From Chamaecyparis obtusa (taxonomy: Eukaryota; Streptophyta; Pinopsida; Cupressales; Cupressaceae): a stretch of DNA of 64,000 bases. Positions 11,263 to 21,988 of the stretch are shown in pieces (within the stretch, counting starts at the first letter, position 1; every line of letters begins with the position of its first letter). The stretch is taken from positions 1,364,001 to 1,428,000 of the forward strand of contig BSBK01001158.1 in assembly GCA_027943335.1 (NCBI GenBank), written 5' to 3'. The position numbers were made by a program, and so were the translations under genes. Under the pieces are notes generated by a model. That model did no database searches and had not been told where the DNA came from. It saw nothing but the letters and a program-made list of their open reading frames with translations.

Positions 11263-12176
11263 AAAACTACTCTAGCAATTATATGAAATCAAAATTGTGG
11301 ATTATGGTTAGTTTACATATGATGTTCTACCTATTACATATGATGGGCCCAAATATCTCCAATGAAAAGTCATTAAGATGTTTATAAAAAAATATCATTT
11401 CTTGCAAAAAACTCATGGGATCATTAGTCGAAATGAGTGATCAATAAGTAAATTACAATTAGACTTATATATAATAATAATTTTGAAGTACTTGGAACCT
11501 TTTTGTATCTTTAAGGGAATCATTTATTCACTCCTTACCACCAATGTGGCAGACAATGTTCCCATACTAGCAACACGGGAAGATCCAGGAAATGGTGTGT
11601 TTTCACCAGTAGCTACCTATGGCGCATCCCCACGTGCATCTCCTAGTACAAAGAATGAATCCACTATGAAAATCCCCCAAGAAAGAACATCTATAGGAAA
11701 ATAAACACACAAAAAAAGGAGAAAAGAGGGATCTACTGATTTAATGTGCAGTAGATGCTGGTTGCATGTTGTATGTTGTCAACATTGGAGTCAGCAATAC
11801 AGGCAACATTTACATAGGTTCATTGACATGACCTGAAGAATACTAAATTAAATATATTAGCAATAATGGTGTAGGAAAAATAATACATTAAACAAAAACA
11901 AGTTTTCAAGTTTTGAGAGTACAGACTGTACTAAATAGAATAGTAGGTTTTTCACTTGTTTCTTGTTATCCCTTAAAGCCTCATTGACTGAATATGTTAG
12001 CTCATTGAATTCCCTTCATTTTGATCTTGGAAGCATTCAAATAGGGATTATTCTACATAATGATGAAAGAATAATGTCATGAAGTAAGTGAGAAGTGTGA
12101 TAGGATGAATCTATAGGTTGTTTAAGGTCTTATAAGGAACAGGAGCCCAAGGATAGGGCTAGACCAAGGAAGTTGT
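11263..12176. other. Unassigned AT-rich spacer
   Basis: No recognisable gene or element. A plus-strand frame at 11483-11704 encodes 73 residues ending in a Pro/Ser/Thr-rich region, without family likeness. The end (about 12130-12176) resembles 49200-49240, including the sequence caaggatagggctag against caaggataaggctag, so the two spots may derive from the same older repeat or gene family. Confidence 0.4.
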
Positions 12177-12669
12177 TGTTAGAAAGTAAAGTCCACCAAG
12201 ATAACTGAGAGGGGGGTTGAATCAATTATCTTATTAAAACAACTCTTATTAACCTTATTAAATCTAAAGCATGTAATAACATAAACATCAACCATAAAAA
12301 GATAACCATACACAATGACACCAAAATTGTTAACTAGGGAACCTCTTAATCAGAGAGTAAACCCCAGTGGGGATGGTACCCATAAAAGATGTACTAGGAT
12401 GAAAGTTCCTTGTGAGAGGATGGACCCTATTAGGAATCTATGAAATACATTTAGTACATATCATTCCCTATGAGGAAACTTTGAATCTCTGTGAGGAGAT
12501 TCCCACCCTGTTAGGAGTTGTGGAAGGTAGAAGGACCCACTGTCCAAACAACTTTAAGGGAAAGATCACCAAAATCACTTTCCAACAGATCTCTATATTA
12601 TCCCAAATAGAATAATACCAAATATAATTTATCTTAGTAACTTTTTCTTCTCTCCTCTGACCATGCCTA
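12177..12669 (-). repeat. 3' LTR of B, first part
   Basis: The sequence from TGTTAGAAAGTAAAGTCC matches 40464 onward and stops at GCCTA, where element A is inserted. The matching remainder resumes at 19616. Confidence 0.85.
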
Positions 12670-13920
12670 TGTTGGATATTGCTAATGCATAGGGTCGTGA
12701 GTGATACATTTTATATGTTTAATCACTACGTTACTGAATGGGTAGTCATACTATTGTCATTTGTGGTTTGTCACTAATGTCAACATATGTTTCTGTAAAG
12801 ATTACATGCTAATTATGACAGTGTACGGAAATTGTATGGATATTTCAAAATGTGCAAAGACAAATGAGAGTACAGGATGATGTTGTGATCTTATATCCAA
12901 GATTGCACCATGTAATGTTGCATATTGGGAGATTTACAAATGTTTTGGTGAAGACTAGTTACTGGAAAGTGATAGTGGAAGCTGACATAGTGAGTCTTTG
13001 TGTTTCTCATATATCTTACAGAAGATATGGACAAGGTTTATGCAAGCTTGAGAGATGAAAGATTAGGCACTAAAGGATGTTCGTTGGTCAGGGCAAGGTA
13101 CAGAATGTTGGATGACGTTAGTTGTGGCGTGTGATCTGGAGAAGACTTATTTGGGAGCCAAATTCAGAGGTGTAGGATGCATTTTGTTTAGCAAATGTAA
13201 ATTAAGGATGTCGGTCATTAATTTTTGTAATGAAATCATTGTATACTTGTTTTAGGTACGGTGTGTATCTTAGGAAGAGTTTATGTAAATAGGAAAGCTT
13301 AAAGGGATGACCTAATCATGTAGAACGTAATAGGGTATATATGTAAGATCTTTTCTTTGGAAAAGATATGGTGAGAATATATGAGATGTAAAGAATATTG
13401 TGAAAGCTATGAGCTTGTATTTGTTGTATGTACAGTAGAGTATTACTGGTGAAACTCATTGGAATTGATCAAGAAAAGATAGTTGTTGTTAGAAAGTTCA
13501 AAAGATTGTGTATTTCTCATATACACTTGTTGCTAACAGTGAGTTCTGAACATGGATTTAACCTTCTTTGGGTAGTGAACCTGGGTAGTGAGCCCCCCTT
13601 TCTTTTCTTGAATCATAACAGGGTTTGTCTTCTAACAAGGACTATGTACTGTAATGTTTCAATAAGCTCCTAACAGGGCTAGATCTTGTAACAAGGATAC
13701 TATACTCTCAATACATCATTTGTGTGTGCTAATTCCCACTGGGGTTTTTACCTTTAACAGGGTTTCCCCGAGACCAAAATATTGTGTTATTATGTTGGCA
13801 TTCATTGTGTTCATTGGATTTGATATTACTGCTATTCAAAGTTTAAAGCTTAATATTCTATTATACAACTAATTCACCCCCCCCCCCCCCTCAGTTTATT
13901 ATGGACTGGTATTCCTAACA
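12670..13920 (+). repeat. 5' LTR of A
   Basis: It begins TGTTGGATATTGC and ends ATTCCTAACA directly before the primer site. A TATA-box candidate (TATATATG) is at 13336-13343. A run of 14 C residues lies at about 13877-13890, close to the 3' end. Confidence 0.92.
13336..13343 (+). promoter_or_regulatory. TATA-box candidate in the A LTR
   Basis: TATATATG is conserved in both LTR copies (also 19037-19044) despite about 13% divergence around it. It is well placed to drive element transcription from the middle of the LTR. Confidence 0.45.
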
Positions 13921-13921
13921 A

Positions 13922-13935
13922 TTGGTATAAGAGCT
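13922..13935 (+). promoter_or_regulatory. Primer-binding site of A (initiator Met-tRNA type)
   Basis: TTGGTATAAGAGCT follows the LTR end after one base. It differs from the usual TGGTATCAGAGC by C to A at one position. Confidence 0.85.
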
Positions 13936-13981
13936 ACTGGTCCTTAAAGAGAAATTTTAATAGCTTGAGGTGATCTTGGAG

Positions 13982-14920
13982 ATGGCATTCTATAGGAAGC
14001 ATGGTCCAAAATTTTATCCTAAAAACTTTGACAGTTGGAAGAACAAGATGCGAACTCATTTTCTATGTTTGGGCATTGACTATTGGTTGATCACAAAGAA
14101 TAAGGTGACTATAAAGACTGAGAATGACTTGCCATCAGCTTCTGATGATGAGAAGAAGGTATTCTCACACAACATGGTTGTAAGAGAAGCATTGATCAGC
14201 GCACTCTCCGAAGGAGAATTTACTGAAGTTAAAGAATTGGATTTGGCACACCAGATTTGGCAAAGAGTAGAAGCACTATATCAAGGAGATAATTATACCA
14301 AGAAAGTGAAGTTACAAAATTGGAAAACAAAGATGTAGAAGCTACAAATGAGTGATGATGAAATCATTAGGGCTTATACTCAAAGGGTTACTGAATTTTT
14401 GGTCAGAATCAGAAACTGTGGAGGCACTTATCATGAAGAAGAAGTCATTGCAAAGATCCTTAGATTGTTGACTCCTGCTTACAAATTCAAGGCTGTATCT
14501 ATTCAAGAGACTATACCTTTGACTCCAAACTTTAGCAAAGAGATGTTGATTGTAAAGCTAACTACTTTTGAAGATGTGGAAATTGGAGACTATGTACCTA
14601 AATTTGAATTTTCATTTAAGGAATCTGCACACAAGAAGATAATGTCTGCACCTCCGAGCACCAGTAGTGAGATCCTAGAAGAAGAGCTTGGAAAATATGT
14701 CAAGGAATAGGAATAGATAATGGCTGAAGAAAGAAAGATGGATGAACTTGTTGCACTGATTGCTAGAACAAAAAAGAGAGGTAAGGGTAAATTTGAAGGC
14801 AAATTACCTTTGAAATATTTTTCATGCAATAAGGTTGGTCATTTTGCATCTAGATGTCCTACAAGAGTTCCTAAGTACAAGACTAAGTTTTTCAAGTCTA
14901 AGAAGGATAAAGAATGTTAC
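13982..14920 (+). pseudogene. gag: gag of A
   Basis: The frame starts at ATG 13982 and gives a copia-type Gag: an N-terminal block with FDSWKNKMRTHFLCLG (UBN2-like), a stop at 14336-14338, a second block (RAYTQRVTEFLVRIRNCGG), stops near 14708 and 14714, and a zinc knuckle at about 14816-14857 reading YFSCNKVGHFASRC. The first Cys of CX2CX4HX4C is Tyr, which would weaken zinc binding. Gag would have packaged the element RNA. It continues in frame into the protease. Confidence 0.8.
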
Positions 14921-15280
14921 TATGCTAGTGAAGGTATTTCTGATGATGATGATTTAGATTATGAGGAGATTGGATTTGTTGCTATTAGAGATGAACTAGT
15001 ACATGAGGAAAAGGCTTTAGTGTCACATGTTGATAAGAAAATTGAATGGATTATAGATAGTGGTTTTTCACATCATATGACTGGGGAGAAAAATAATTTT
15101 GTTAAGTTAGTAAAGTATGATGGTAGTGTTGTAAGGTTTGGGGATAATCTTCCTAAACCTATCATAGGAGTAGGATCTATTACTCTGGATGGAAATACTA
15201 ATACTAATAATATACTACTTGTTGATGGACTTAAGCATAACTTATTGAGTGTTGGACACTTGATGGACAAATATTTTTAA
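14921..15280 (+). pseudogene. Aspartic protease of A
   Basis: This continues the gag frame. The active-site motif is WIIDSGFSHHMTGE near 15047-15088; DSG is intact, but the next residue, usually Cys in this family, is Phe. The C-terminal hallmark DGLKHNLLSVGHL is at about 15223-15261, followed by a stop (15278-15280). It would process Gag-Pol. Confidence 0.8.
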
Positions 15281-15399
15281 CTATAATTCATTAATGGTAA
15301 ATATTTTATCATAAGGAAGGAAACATGATTACAACTAGTACTAAATCTAGAGATAATGTATTTGAATTAACTAAATCTGAAGCCTCTTGTTTTGTTGCA

Positions 15400-16500
15400 A
15401 AGGTAGATGACAGCTAGTTATGGCACATAAGATTTTTTCATGTTAATTTTGATAGCATTGTGAAGGCAAGTTTGACTAATGCATTAAGAGATTTACCAAA
15501 TATTGTGAAACCATAAAACATTGTATGGAGAGAATGTATTATGGGAAAACAGACTAGAAGTAGTTATAAAAGAAAAGCATATACTTCCAAGGGAAAGTTG
15601 GATCTGGTACATACAGACCTATGTGGACCTACAAGGACAAAATCATACTATGGTGAAAGGTATTTTATACTTTGTGTTGATGAATTTTCTAGAATGATGT
15701 GGGTTACTTATTTGAAAGAGAAATCAGAGGAATTTTATAAATTCAAGATATTCAGAGAAAAAGTAGAAAATGAATCAGGTTTAAAGATAAAATGTTTGAG
15801 TTCAAACAGAGGTGGAGAGTTTACTTCATACCTATTCAATTCATACTACAAAGAGGATGGAATAGAGAGACAAACATCTTCTCCTAGGACTCCACAATAG
15901 AATGAGATAGCAAAGTGAAGAAATAGGACTATACTTGATGCTGCTATGACAATGTTGCTTGAAGGAAATGTAGCTCGTATGCATTGGAGAGAGGTTGATG
16001 GGAAAATGGTGTACACATTGAATAGAATTCAAATCAGATAAGGTATAAGTAAGACTCCTTATGAATTATGGTTTAATCATACTCCTACTATAAAATATTT
16101 CTAAATATTTGGTAGTAAGTGCTATATCAAGAGAGATGAGGAGATAGGGAAGTTTGATGCTAGAAGTGATGAAGGAAATTTCCTTAGTTACTCTACTAAG
16201 AGAAAATCTTACAAGTGTTTCAATCTGAGATTGAGGAAGATGATTGAAAGTCACAATGTAAAGATCAATGAAAGGTTTCAGATACAAGAGAGAATGCATG
16301 ACTGTAATTAGAATACAAAGATCAAAGAGGTTGTTGCTATAGAAGAAGAAGAAATTTTTAAGGCTGAATGCAAAAATGAGACTTGTGATGATTACACAAA
16401 TGAGGCTACTAAGGTTCCTAAAACTCTGAGGTATGTAAAGAATAATCATCCTAAAAATAAAATTATTGGTAATAATAATCAAGGAGTAATGACTAGATCA
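15400..16500 (+). pseudogene. Integrase of A, catalytically dead
   Basis: A GAG-pre-integrase zinc region (about 15415-15545, with stops) precedes the core. The first catalytic Asp is present in HTDLCGP (15616-15618). The second, normally in SDRGGEF, is Asn (AAC, 15805-15807). The Glu codon region (about 15895-15925) reads Q-stop-N-E-I-A-K-stop, with the catalytic Glu now Lys. Further stops follow to 16500, where a basic linker leads to RT. The changes are G-to-A or C-to-T type. Confidence 0.8.
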
Positions 16501-16529
16501 AAGGCTAGAGAAGATTTTTTTTTTTGATT

Positions 16530-17580
16530 TCACAAGTTGAACCAAAGACTACAGATGAAGCTAGTAGAAATGAATCCTGGATAAATGCTATGAAGGAAGA
16601 ATTAGATCAGATAAAGAAGAACAACACTTGGGAATTGGTTCCTAGACCTAAGAAGAAAAATTTAATAGGAACTAAATGGGTTTTTAGAAATAAAATGAAT
16701 GATGAAGGGGTTGTTGTAAGAAATGGAGAAAGACTGGTATGTAAAGGTTATTCACAACAAGAATGCATAGACTTTGAAGAGACATTTTCTCCTATTTCTA
16801 TAATAGAAGCTGTGAGACTATTCTTGGCTTATGTTGCACATAAGAACTTCAAGGTATATCAGATGGATGTGAAATCTGCATTCTTCAATGGGAATCTTGA
16901 AGAAGAAGTGTATATAGAACAACCTAATGGATTTACTTTATGCAAAGAGGGAGACATGGTATGCAAGTTGAAGAAGGCACTATATGGGCTGAAATAAACT
17001 CCAAGAGCTTGGTTTGTAAGGTTAGACAAATACCTACTTTTTCTTGGATTCGGAAAAGGTAATGCTAATAGTAATTTGTATTTAAGAGTTGGTGAAGATG
17101 GAGTTTTGATAATAGAAGTCTTTGTTTATGATATTATGTTTGGAGGTAATGATGATCTATGTGAGAAATGTTCTGAAGAAATGGAAAATGAATTTTAAAT
17201 GTCCATGATTAGTGAAATGAAATTCTTTCTTGGGCTGCAAATAAATCAGAGTAAAGAAGGAATATTTATTTCTCAAACTAAATATCTTTAAGAAATGTTG
17301 AAAAAGTTTGGAATGGAAGACTATAAACCAGTTGGTGCCCCCATGGTAACTAGTAATAAGCCGATAGTTGATGATGAATCAAAGTGTGTTTTTCAGACCA
17401 AGTACAGATCAATGGTTGGAGGATTACAATATCTGACTCACACCAGACCAGATATTGCTAATGTTGTTGGGATTGTGGCTAGATATCAAGTAGAACCCAA
17501 AGAGACACACCTAGCTACTGTGAAAAGGATATTGAGATATCTGAAAGGAACAATAGACTATGGATTATGGTATGGTAGAA
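16530..17580 (+). pseudogene. Reverse transcriptase of A
   Basis: Copia RT motifs occur in order: [61 protein letters not shown] (motif A Asp intact) and KKALYGLK followed by a stop at 16996. The YVDD box is degraded to VYDI (about 17131-17142), losing one catalytic Asp. Then come KFFLGLQI and the connection region THTRPDIANVVGIVARYQ. It would copy RNA to cDNA if intact. Confidence 0.85.
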
Positions 17581-18072
17581 ATGATAGCTTTGAACTTTAT
17601 GCTTATTGATGTTGATTGGGTAGGAAACATTGATGACATAAAGAGTACTAGTGGTGGTGCATTTTTCCTTGGGAAAAAGTTGGTTTCATGGCTAAGTAAG
17701 AAGCAAGATTGTATAGCTCAATCTATTGTTGAATCAGAGTATGTTGCTGCTGTTATAAATTACACTCAAATTGTTTGGATGGAGAAAATGTTGAAAGACA
17801 TTGGAATAAATTTTGATGAGCCTATGGTTATCCATTGTGATAACACTAGTATAGTGAATATGTCAAAGAATCTAGTGATGCACTCTAAAACTAAACATAT
17901 TTCTATCAAATATCACTTCTTGAGAGATAAGGTGGCAGAGAAGGAAATAAAGATAGAGTATATTACTACAAAGGAATAGATTGCAGACATATTTACAAAA
18001 CCATTCCCAAAAGATACCTTTGAATATATCAGAGGTATGATTGGGGTTCAAGCCCCTCCCTATCAGAATTAA
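17581..18072 (+). pseudogene. RNase H of A
   Basis: The sequence corresponds to the copia RNase H end: DVDWVGNIDDIKSTSGG, SWLSKKQDCIAQSIVESEY, HCDNTSIVNMSKN, HISIKYHFLRDKV and DIFTKPFPKDTFE. Stops at 17608 and 17978 interrupt the frame. It degrades the RNA strand of the hybrid during cDNA synthesis. Confidence 0.8.
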
Positions 18073-18360
18073 ATGGTGCAAGGATGCATCAGTCCAGAGG
18101 TTTTCAGAGTCTTATCATATTCTGGACTGGATGTAGGGATCTACTCCTCAAAGGGAGTGATCATGGAAGGAAGGTATTGAAGAACAGTTGATGACTCATG
18201 GAAACCTTTACAATTGTTGTCAAAGGGAGACTATTTCTATGAGAAAATCCCTACTGTATGGGGAGATTATATGGAGGAATACTGTGAGAGTACTATTTGG
18301 TTGCAGAACTTTGGATTGATATAACTTTGGGGTGATTTTCCCATATGATGACATCATTGC

Positions 18361-18373
18361 CAAAGGGGGAGAT
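18361..18373 (+). promoter_or_regulatory. Polypurine tract of A
   Basis: CAAAGGGGGAGAT abuts the right LTR. The same block, with an upstream CATCAATGCC-like word, occurs at the corresponding places in E and H. Confidence 0.85.
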
Positions 18374-19610
18374 TGTTGGATATTGCTAATGCATAGGGTG
18401 GTGACTAATACATTTATATTTTTAATCACTGCGTTACTGAATGGGCAGTCATACTATTGTCTTTTGTGGTTTGTCACTACTGTCAACATATGTTTTTGTA
18501 AAGAGTATAGGCTGATTATTACAGTGTACGAACACTGTACAGATGTTTCAAAACATGTGAAGATAGATGAAAGTACAAGATGTTGTTGTGATCTTATGTC
18601 CAAGATTGCATCATGTAATGTTTCATATTGGGAGAGTTACAAATATTTTGGTGAAGACTGGTTACTGGATAGTGATAGTGGAAGCTGATAGAGTGAGTCT
18701 GTATTTCTAGTATATCTTTGAGAAGATATGGATTAGGTGTATGCAAGCTTAAGAGATGAAATACAAGGGACTGAAGGATGTTCATTGGTCAGCGCAAGGT
18801 ATGGAATGCTGGATGACATCAGTTGTGGCATGTGATCTGGAGAAGACTTATTTGGGAGCTGACTTCAGAGGTGTAGCGTGCATTTTGTTTGGAAAATGTA
18901 AATTAAAGATGTCAGTCCTTAATTGTTGTAATGGAATCATTGTATACTTGTTTTATGTACCATGTGTATCTTAGCAAGAGTTTATGTAAATAGGAAAGCC
19001 TAATGGGCTAACCTGATCATATAGAATGTAATAGGGTATATATGTAAGATCTTTTCTTTGGAAAACATATTGTGAGAATATATGTGATGTAAAGAAGATT
19101 GTCTAAGATGCGAGCTTGTGTCTTTTGGATGTAGAGTAGAGGATTACTGGTGAACTTCATTGGAACTGATCAAGCAAATATAGTTGTTTTTGGACAGTTC
19201 AAAATGTTGTGTATTTCTTCATATACACTTGTCACGAAGAGTGAGTTTTGAAGGTGGATTTAACCTTCTTTGGGTAGTGAGCCCCCCTTTCTTTTCTTGA
19301 CTCCTAACAGGGTCTTTCCTCTAACAAGGACTGTGTACTATAATGTTTCAATAAGCTCCTAATAGGGCTAGATCTTCTAACAAGGATACTATACTCTCAT
19401 TACATCATTTGTGGGTGCTAATTCCCACCGGGGTTTTTACCTTTAATAGGGTTTCCTGAGACCAAAATATTGTGTTATTGTGTTGGCATTCAATGTGTTC
19501 ATTGGATCTGATATTGCTGCTATTCAAAATTTAAAGTTTAATATTCTATCATACAACTAATTCACCCCCCCCCCCCCTCTCAGTTTTATTGTGGACTATT
19601 ATTCCTAACA
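18374..19610 (+). repeat. 3' LTR of A
   Basis: A 1237-bp partner of 12670-13920 that ends ATTCCTAACA just before the duplicated target GCCTA. The C-tract here has 13 residues (about 19565-19577). Confidence 0.92.
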
Positions 19611-19615
19611 GCCTA

Positions 19616-20314
19616 TGCCACACCAAATACTTTCTAGATCTCAATACTAGATCTACATACTTCACATCACATAACAATCCCTCAGATCACCTACTCGCAT
19701 TATTTCACATTTCACAACTTATTTTCTCACAAAATCTTACATATAATTAAGGAAACAATCCTTCCTTTATACCACACCCAATATTTCATTATTGAGTCAG
19801 AGGCTTTATCAATTACAAAATATAAAATAATACATGTTACATATTTATTTCATAATTACACAATAGTGTCAGCTCACAAACTTAATAAATCTTCACACAT
19901 ACAACCTCTGACTATGCTGATTTAGCCAGGTCACCTTCACAATTTCTTCAACCTCTGTATAACTTTACTTGTCCATATTGAATCCCTGTTAGGATATATA
20001 ATCCATTCATCACAAACTACTTCTCAGGAACTTTGTCAGAATACAGTCTTCACTAGATCTCTTATAACTGTCACAATTACTTGAATTTGTGTATGCGCTC
20101 TCAACCATGTCATAAGGACACTATGAAAAACATATGCTCAACTCTACATAACCTCATCTATAATCCACTGTGTGCGCTAACTCAAACTCTATCAATCTTC
20201 AGTATAAATAGTATGTTGACATCAATGACAAACATAGTCATGAATGCAACATGTGACCTCTCTAGTAATGATAGAATACTCCCCCATATGACATATTTAG
20301 CATTTATGCTAACA
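19616..20314 (-). repeat. 3' LTR of B, second part
   Basis: This resumes the LTR of B after A. Its end, GCTAACA, meets a polypurine tract (minus-strand AAAAAAGGGGTAGAT, 20315-20329). Compared with the right LTR it holds about 299 bases (19921-20219) that are missing from the other copy. Confidence 0.85.
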
Positions 20315-20740
20315 ATCTACCCCTTTTTTCATTGATGACAACATAGATGAAAAACATCCAAGTTCTATGAATACCAAAATGTAACTCTGTTGCTCTTGTC
20401 TTTTCAAATCCTCTTCATTAATCATTGTCAAATTCTCTTCATCAATTACTATGTATACTCACTTCTCTTATACATTTCTAGGAGATTTTTTCCATGCATT
20501 ATTCTCCTCCATTGACATCAATGACAAAGGCATCATTATGTTAGTTCAATCTTGCTACTCAAAAGTTTTAACTAGCTCAAGTGTCCAAAGACACTATTTG
20601 AAAATACCTCTTACCAAGAGTCCTTTATGACTCAACTCAAATATAGATACTCCCCATAGAGGAAGTATCAGCATGCAGTCCATAGAAAGAAAACATAGTA
20701 CTCTATACTTCTCAATTGATGCAACTTTCTACATCACTAC
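20315..20740 (-). other. 3' untranslated interior of B
   Basis: A non-coding stretch between the RNase H end and the LTR, matching 43220-43600 of element E in layout. On the minus strand it contains the polypurine tract next to the LTR and pyrimidine- and purine-rich patches. No gene is seen. Confidence 0.6.
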
Positions 20741-20855
20741 TCAAAAGTAGGTTAGGTCATAACTCCAAGCATACCTCTCAAATACTCAAATGTATCCTTA
20801 GGTAAAGGATTTCTAAAGATATCTACTATTTGATTCTTTGTTATAATATAATAAA
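20741..20855 (-). pseudogene. C-terminal end of B polyprotein (RNase H tail)
   Basis: The minus-strand frame reads NQIVDIFRNPLPKDTFEYLRGMLGV and then a stop, the usual copia Pol terminus (DIFTKP...). The rest of RNase H lies beyond the inserted LTR C, from 21989. Confidence 0.75.
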
Positions 20856-21983
20856 TGTTGGCAAGTTGACTATACTAGTGTATATGACTTATTATAGTGT
20901 TTTCATTATGGCAACAATGTCATATGATGTTGTGGAGTCAGCGCACTTGATGAGAAGATCAGAAATTGGCTAAGTGTTGAACACTAGACATTATACAAAG
21001 TACCCGAAGGTCAAAGCATCAGCGCACATGCATATGACATAATTATAGTATGTTTCATAGGAGTTAAGTTTCTAAGATCATATTCATGCTAAGTCTAAGA
21101 GTTCATGATCAGAAGATTTAGTATAATGAAGATACAGAGAGTTCAAGTTGCACAAACAGTGAATACTAGAGAAGAATAGAACAAGCAGCTGACTATTGGT
21201 ATTTTGGTTAGCAGTTATATTATTGTTGTGTAAGGGCTATGCACCTATTGTAATTAGGTTATAGACATGTAATTAACTTTTTTTGTAAACACGCTTGAGC
21301 CAATTCAATTGGAAGTGTTGTGTGTAATCGGTTAAAGGGCCGACCTAGTTAATTGTTTTGTATGCACATATAAATATTAGATGCATCATTGTAATTAAGT
21401 ATGGAAGTTTTTATAGAGTTGAAATAATTAGAGAAGAAGTGTGTGAAGAGTTGATAAGATGTATTAGAGCTTTCGAAGAGGTCAAATCATTAGCACATCA
21501 AAGGAACTAATCAGACAAGCAGTGTCACAATGCCAGTTCATCCAGTAGATATAGTGTGTATCTGAGATCAGAAGGTTGTAGCCTTCACCACTTGAGAAAT
21601 GACCTCTAGGATAGTGTGTCCCCACCCCTAACAGGGTTATTATAAAAGACTCCTAACAGGGTCCAACCATTGACAAGGTCATTGTACTAAATACATTGAA
21701 AAGAAACTCCTAACATGGTTAAGGATCTTCTAACAAGGATCATAAAACACTAGTACATGATATTAGTGGGTGTCAATTCCCACCGGGGTTTTTACCTATT
21801 TGGCTTTCCCCATAACCACATTGGTGTTATGTGTTGTGTTCATGTTTCTTATTTATGTTGATGTTCATTTCAGTACTTAAGCATTCAAGTTAAGATTAAA
21901 GAGCTAATTGAAAAGATTTAATTTAGTGAACACTGATTCACCCCCCCCCCCCCCCCCCCCCCTCAGTGTTCTCATTCCTAACA
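20856..21983 (+). mobile_element. C: solo LTR of a copia-type element
   Basis: A 1128-bp sequence starts TGTTGGCAAGTT and ends ATTCCTAACA. It lacks an internal region and interrupts the RNase H of B. Flanks are ATAAA (20851-20855) and ATCAA (21984-21988), a 4/5 match. It has a TATA candidate (TATAAAT, 21369-21375), a run of 22 C (21941-21962) and words shared with the A LTR near its end (for example CCCACCGGGGTTTTTACC). A solo LTR arises by recombination between the two LTRs of one element. Orientation is inferred from the C-tract and A-like end. Confidence 0.85.
21928..21971 (+). other. Hairpin with C22 loop at the end of LTR C
   Basis: GAACACTGA (21928-21936) and TCAGTGTTC (21963-21971) form a perfect 9-bp stem around TTCA plus 22 C. 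Comparable stems of different sequence occur at the equivalent place in B (40486-40493 with 40510-40517) and F (49381-49387 with 49406-49412). Confidence 0.6.
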
Positions 21984-21988
21984 ATCAA

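Larger units (their letters stand above)
12670..19610 (+). mobile_element. A: full-length Ty1/copia element
   Basis: A 6941-bp element on the plus strand has LTRs of 1251 and 1237 bp (12670-13920, 18374-19610), both TGTTGGATATT...CCTAACA. It has an initiator-Met primer site, the order gag-protease-integrase-RT-RNase H, and a polypurine tract. A perfect 5-bp target duplication GCCTA lies at 12665-12669 and 19611-19615, within the LTR of B. LTR copies are roughly 87% alike by eye. The coding region has many stops and lost catalytic residues, so it is dead. Confidence 0.93.

Noticed and set aside
13921..13935. tRNA gene at primer-binding sites
   Set aside because: Only the 3'-end complement of a tRNA is present, next to an LTR; there is no cloverleaf.
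16066..16482. Minus-strand open frame of 138 codons over the integrase of A
   Set aside because: Shadow of the plus-strand pseudogene; hydrophobic and Ser-rich as expected from the antisense of AT-rich coding sequence.
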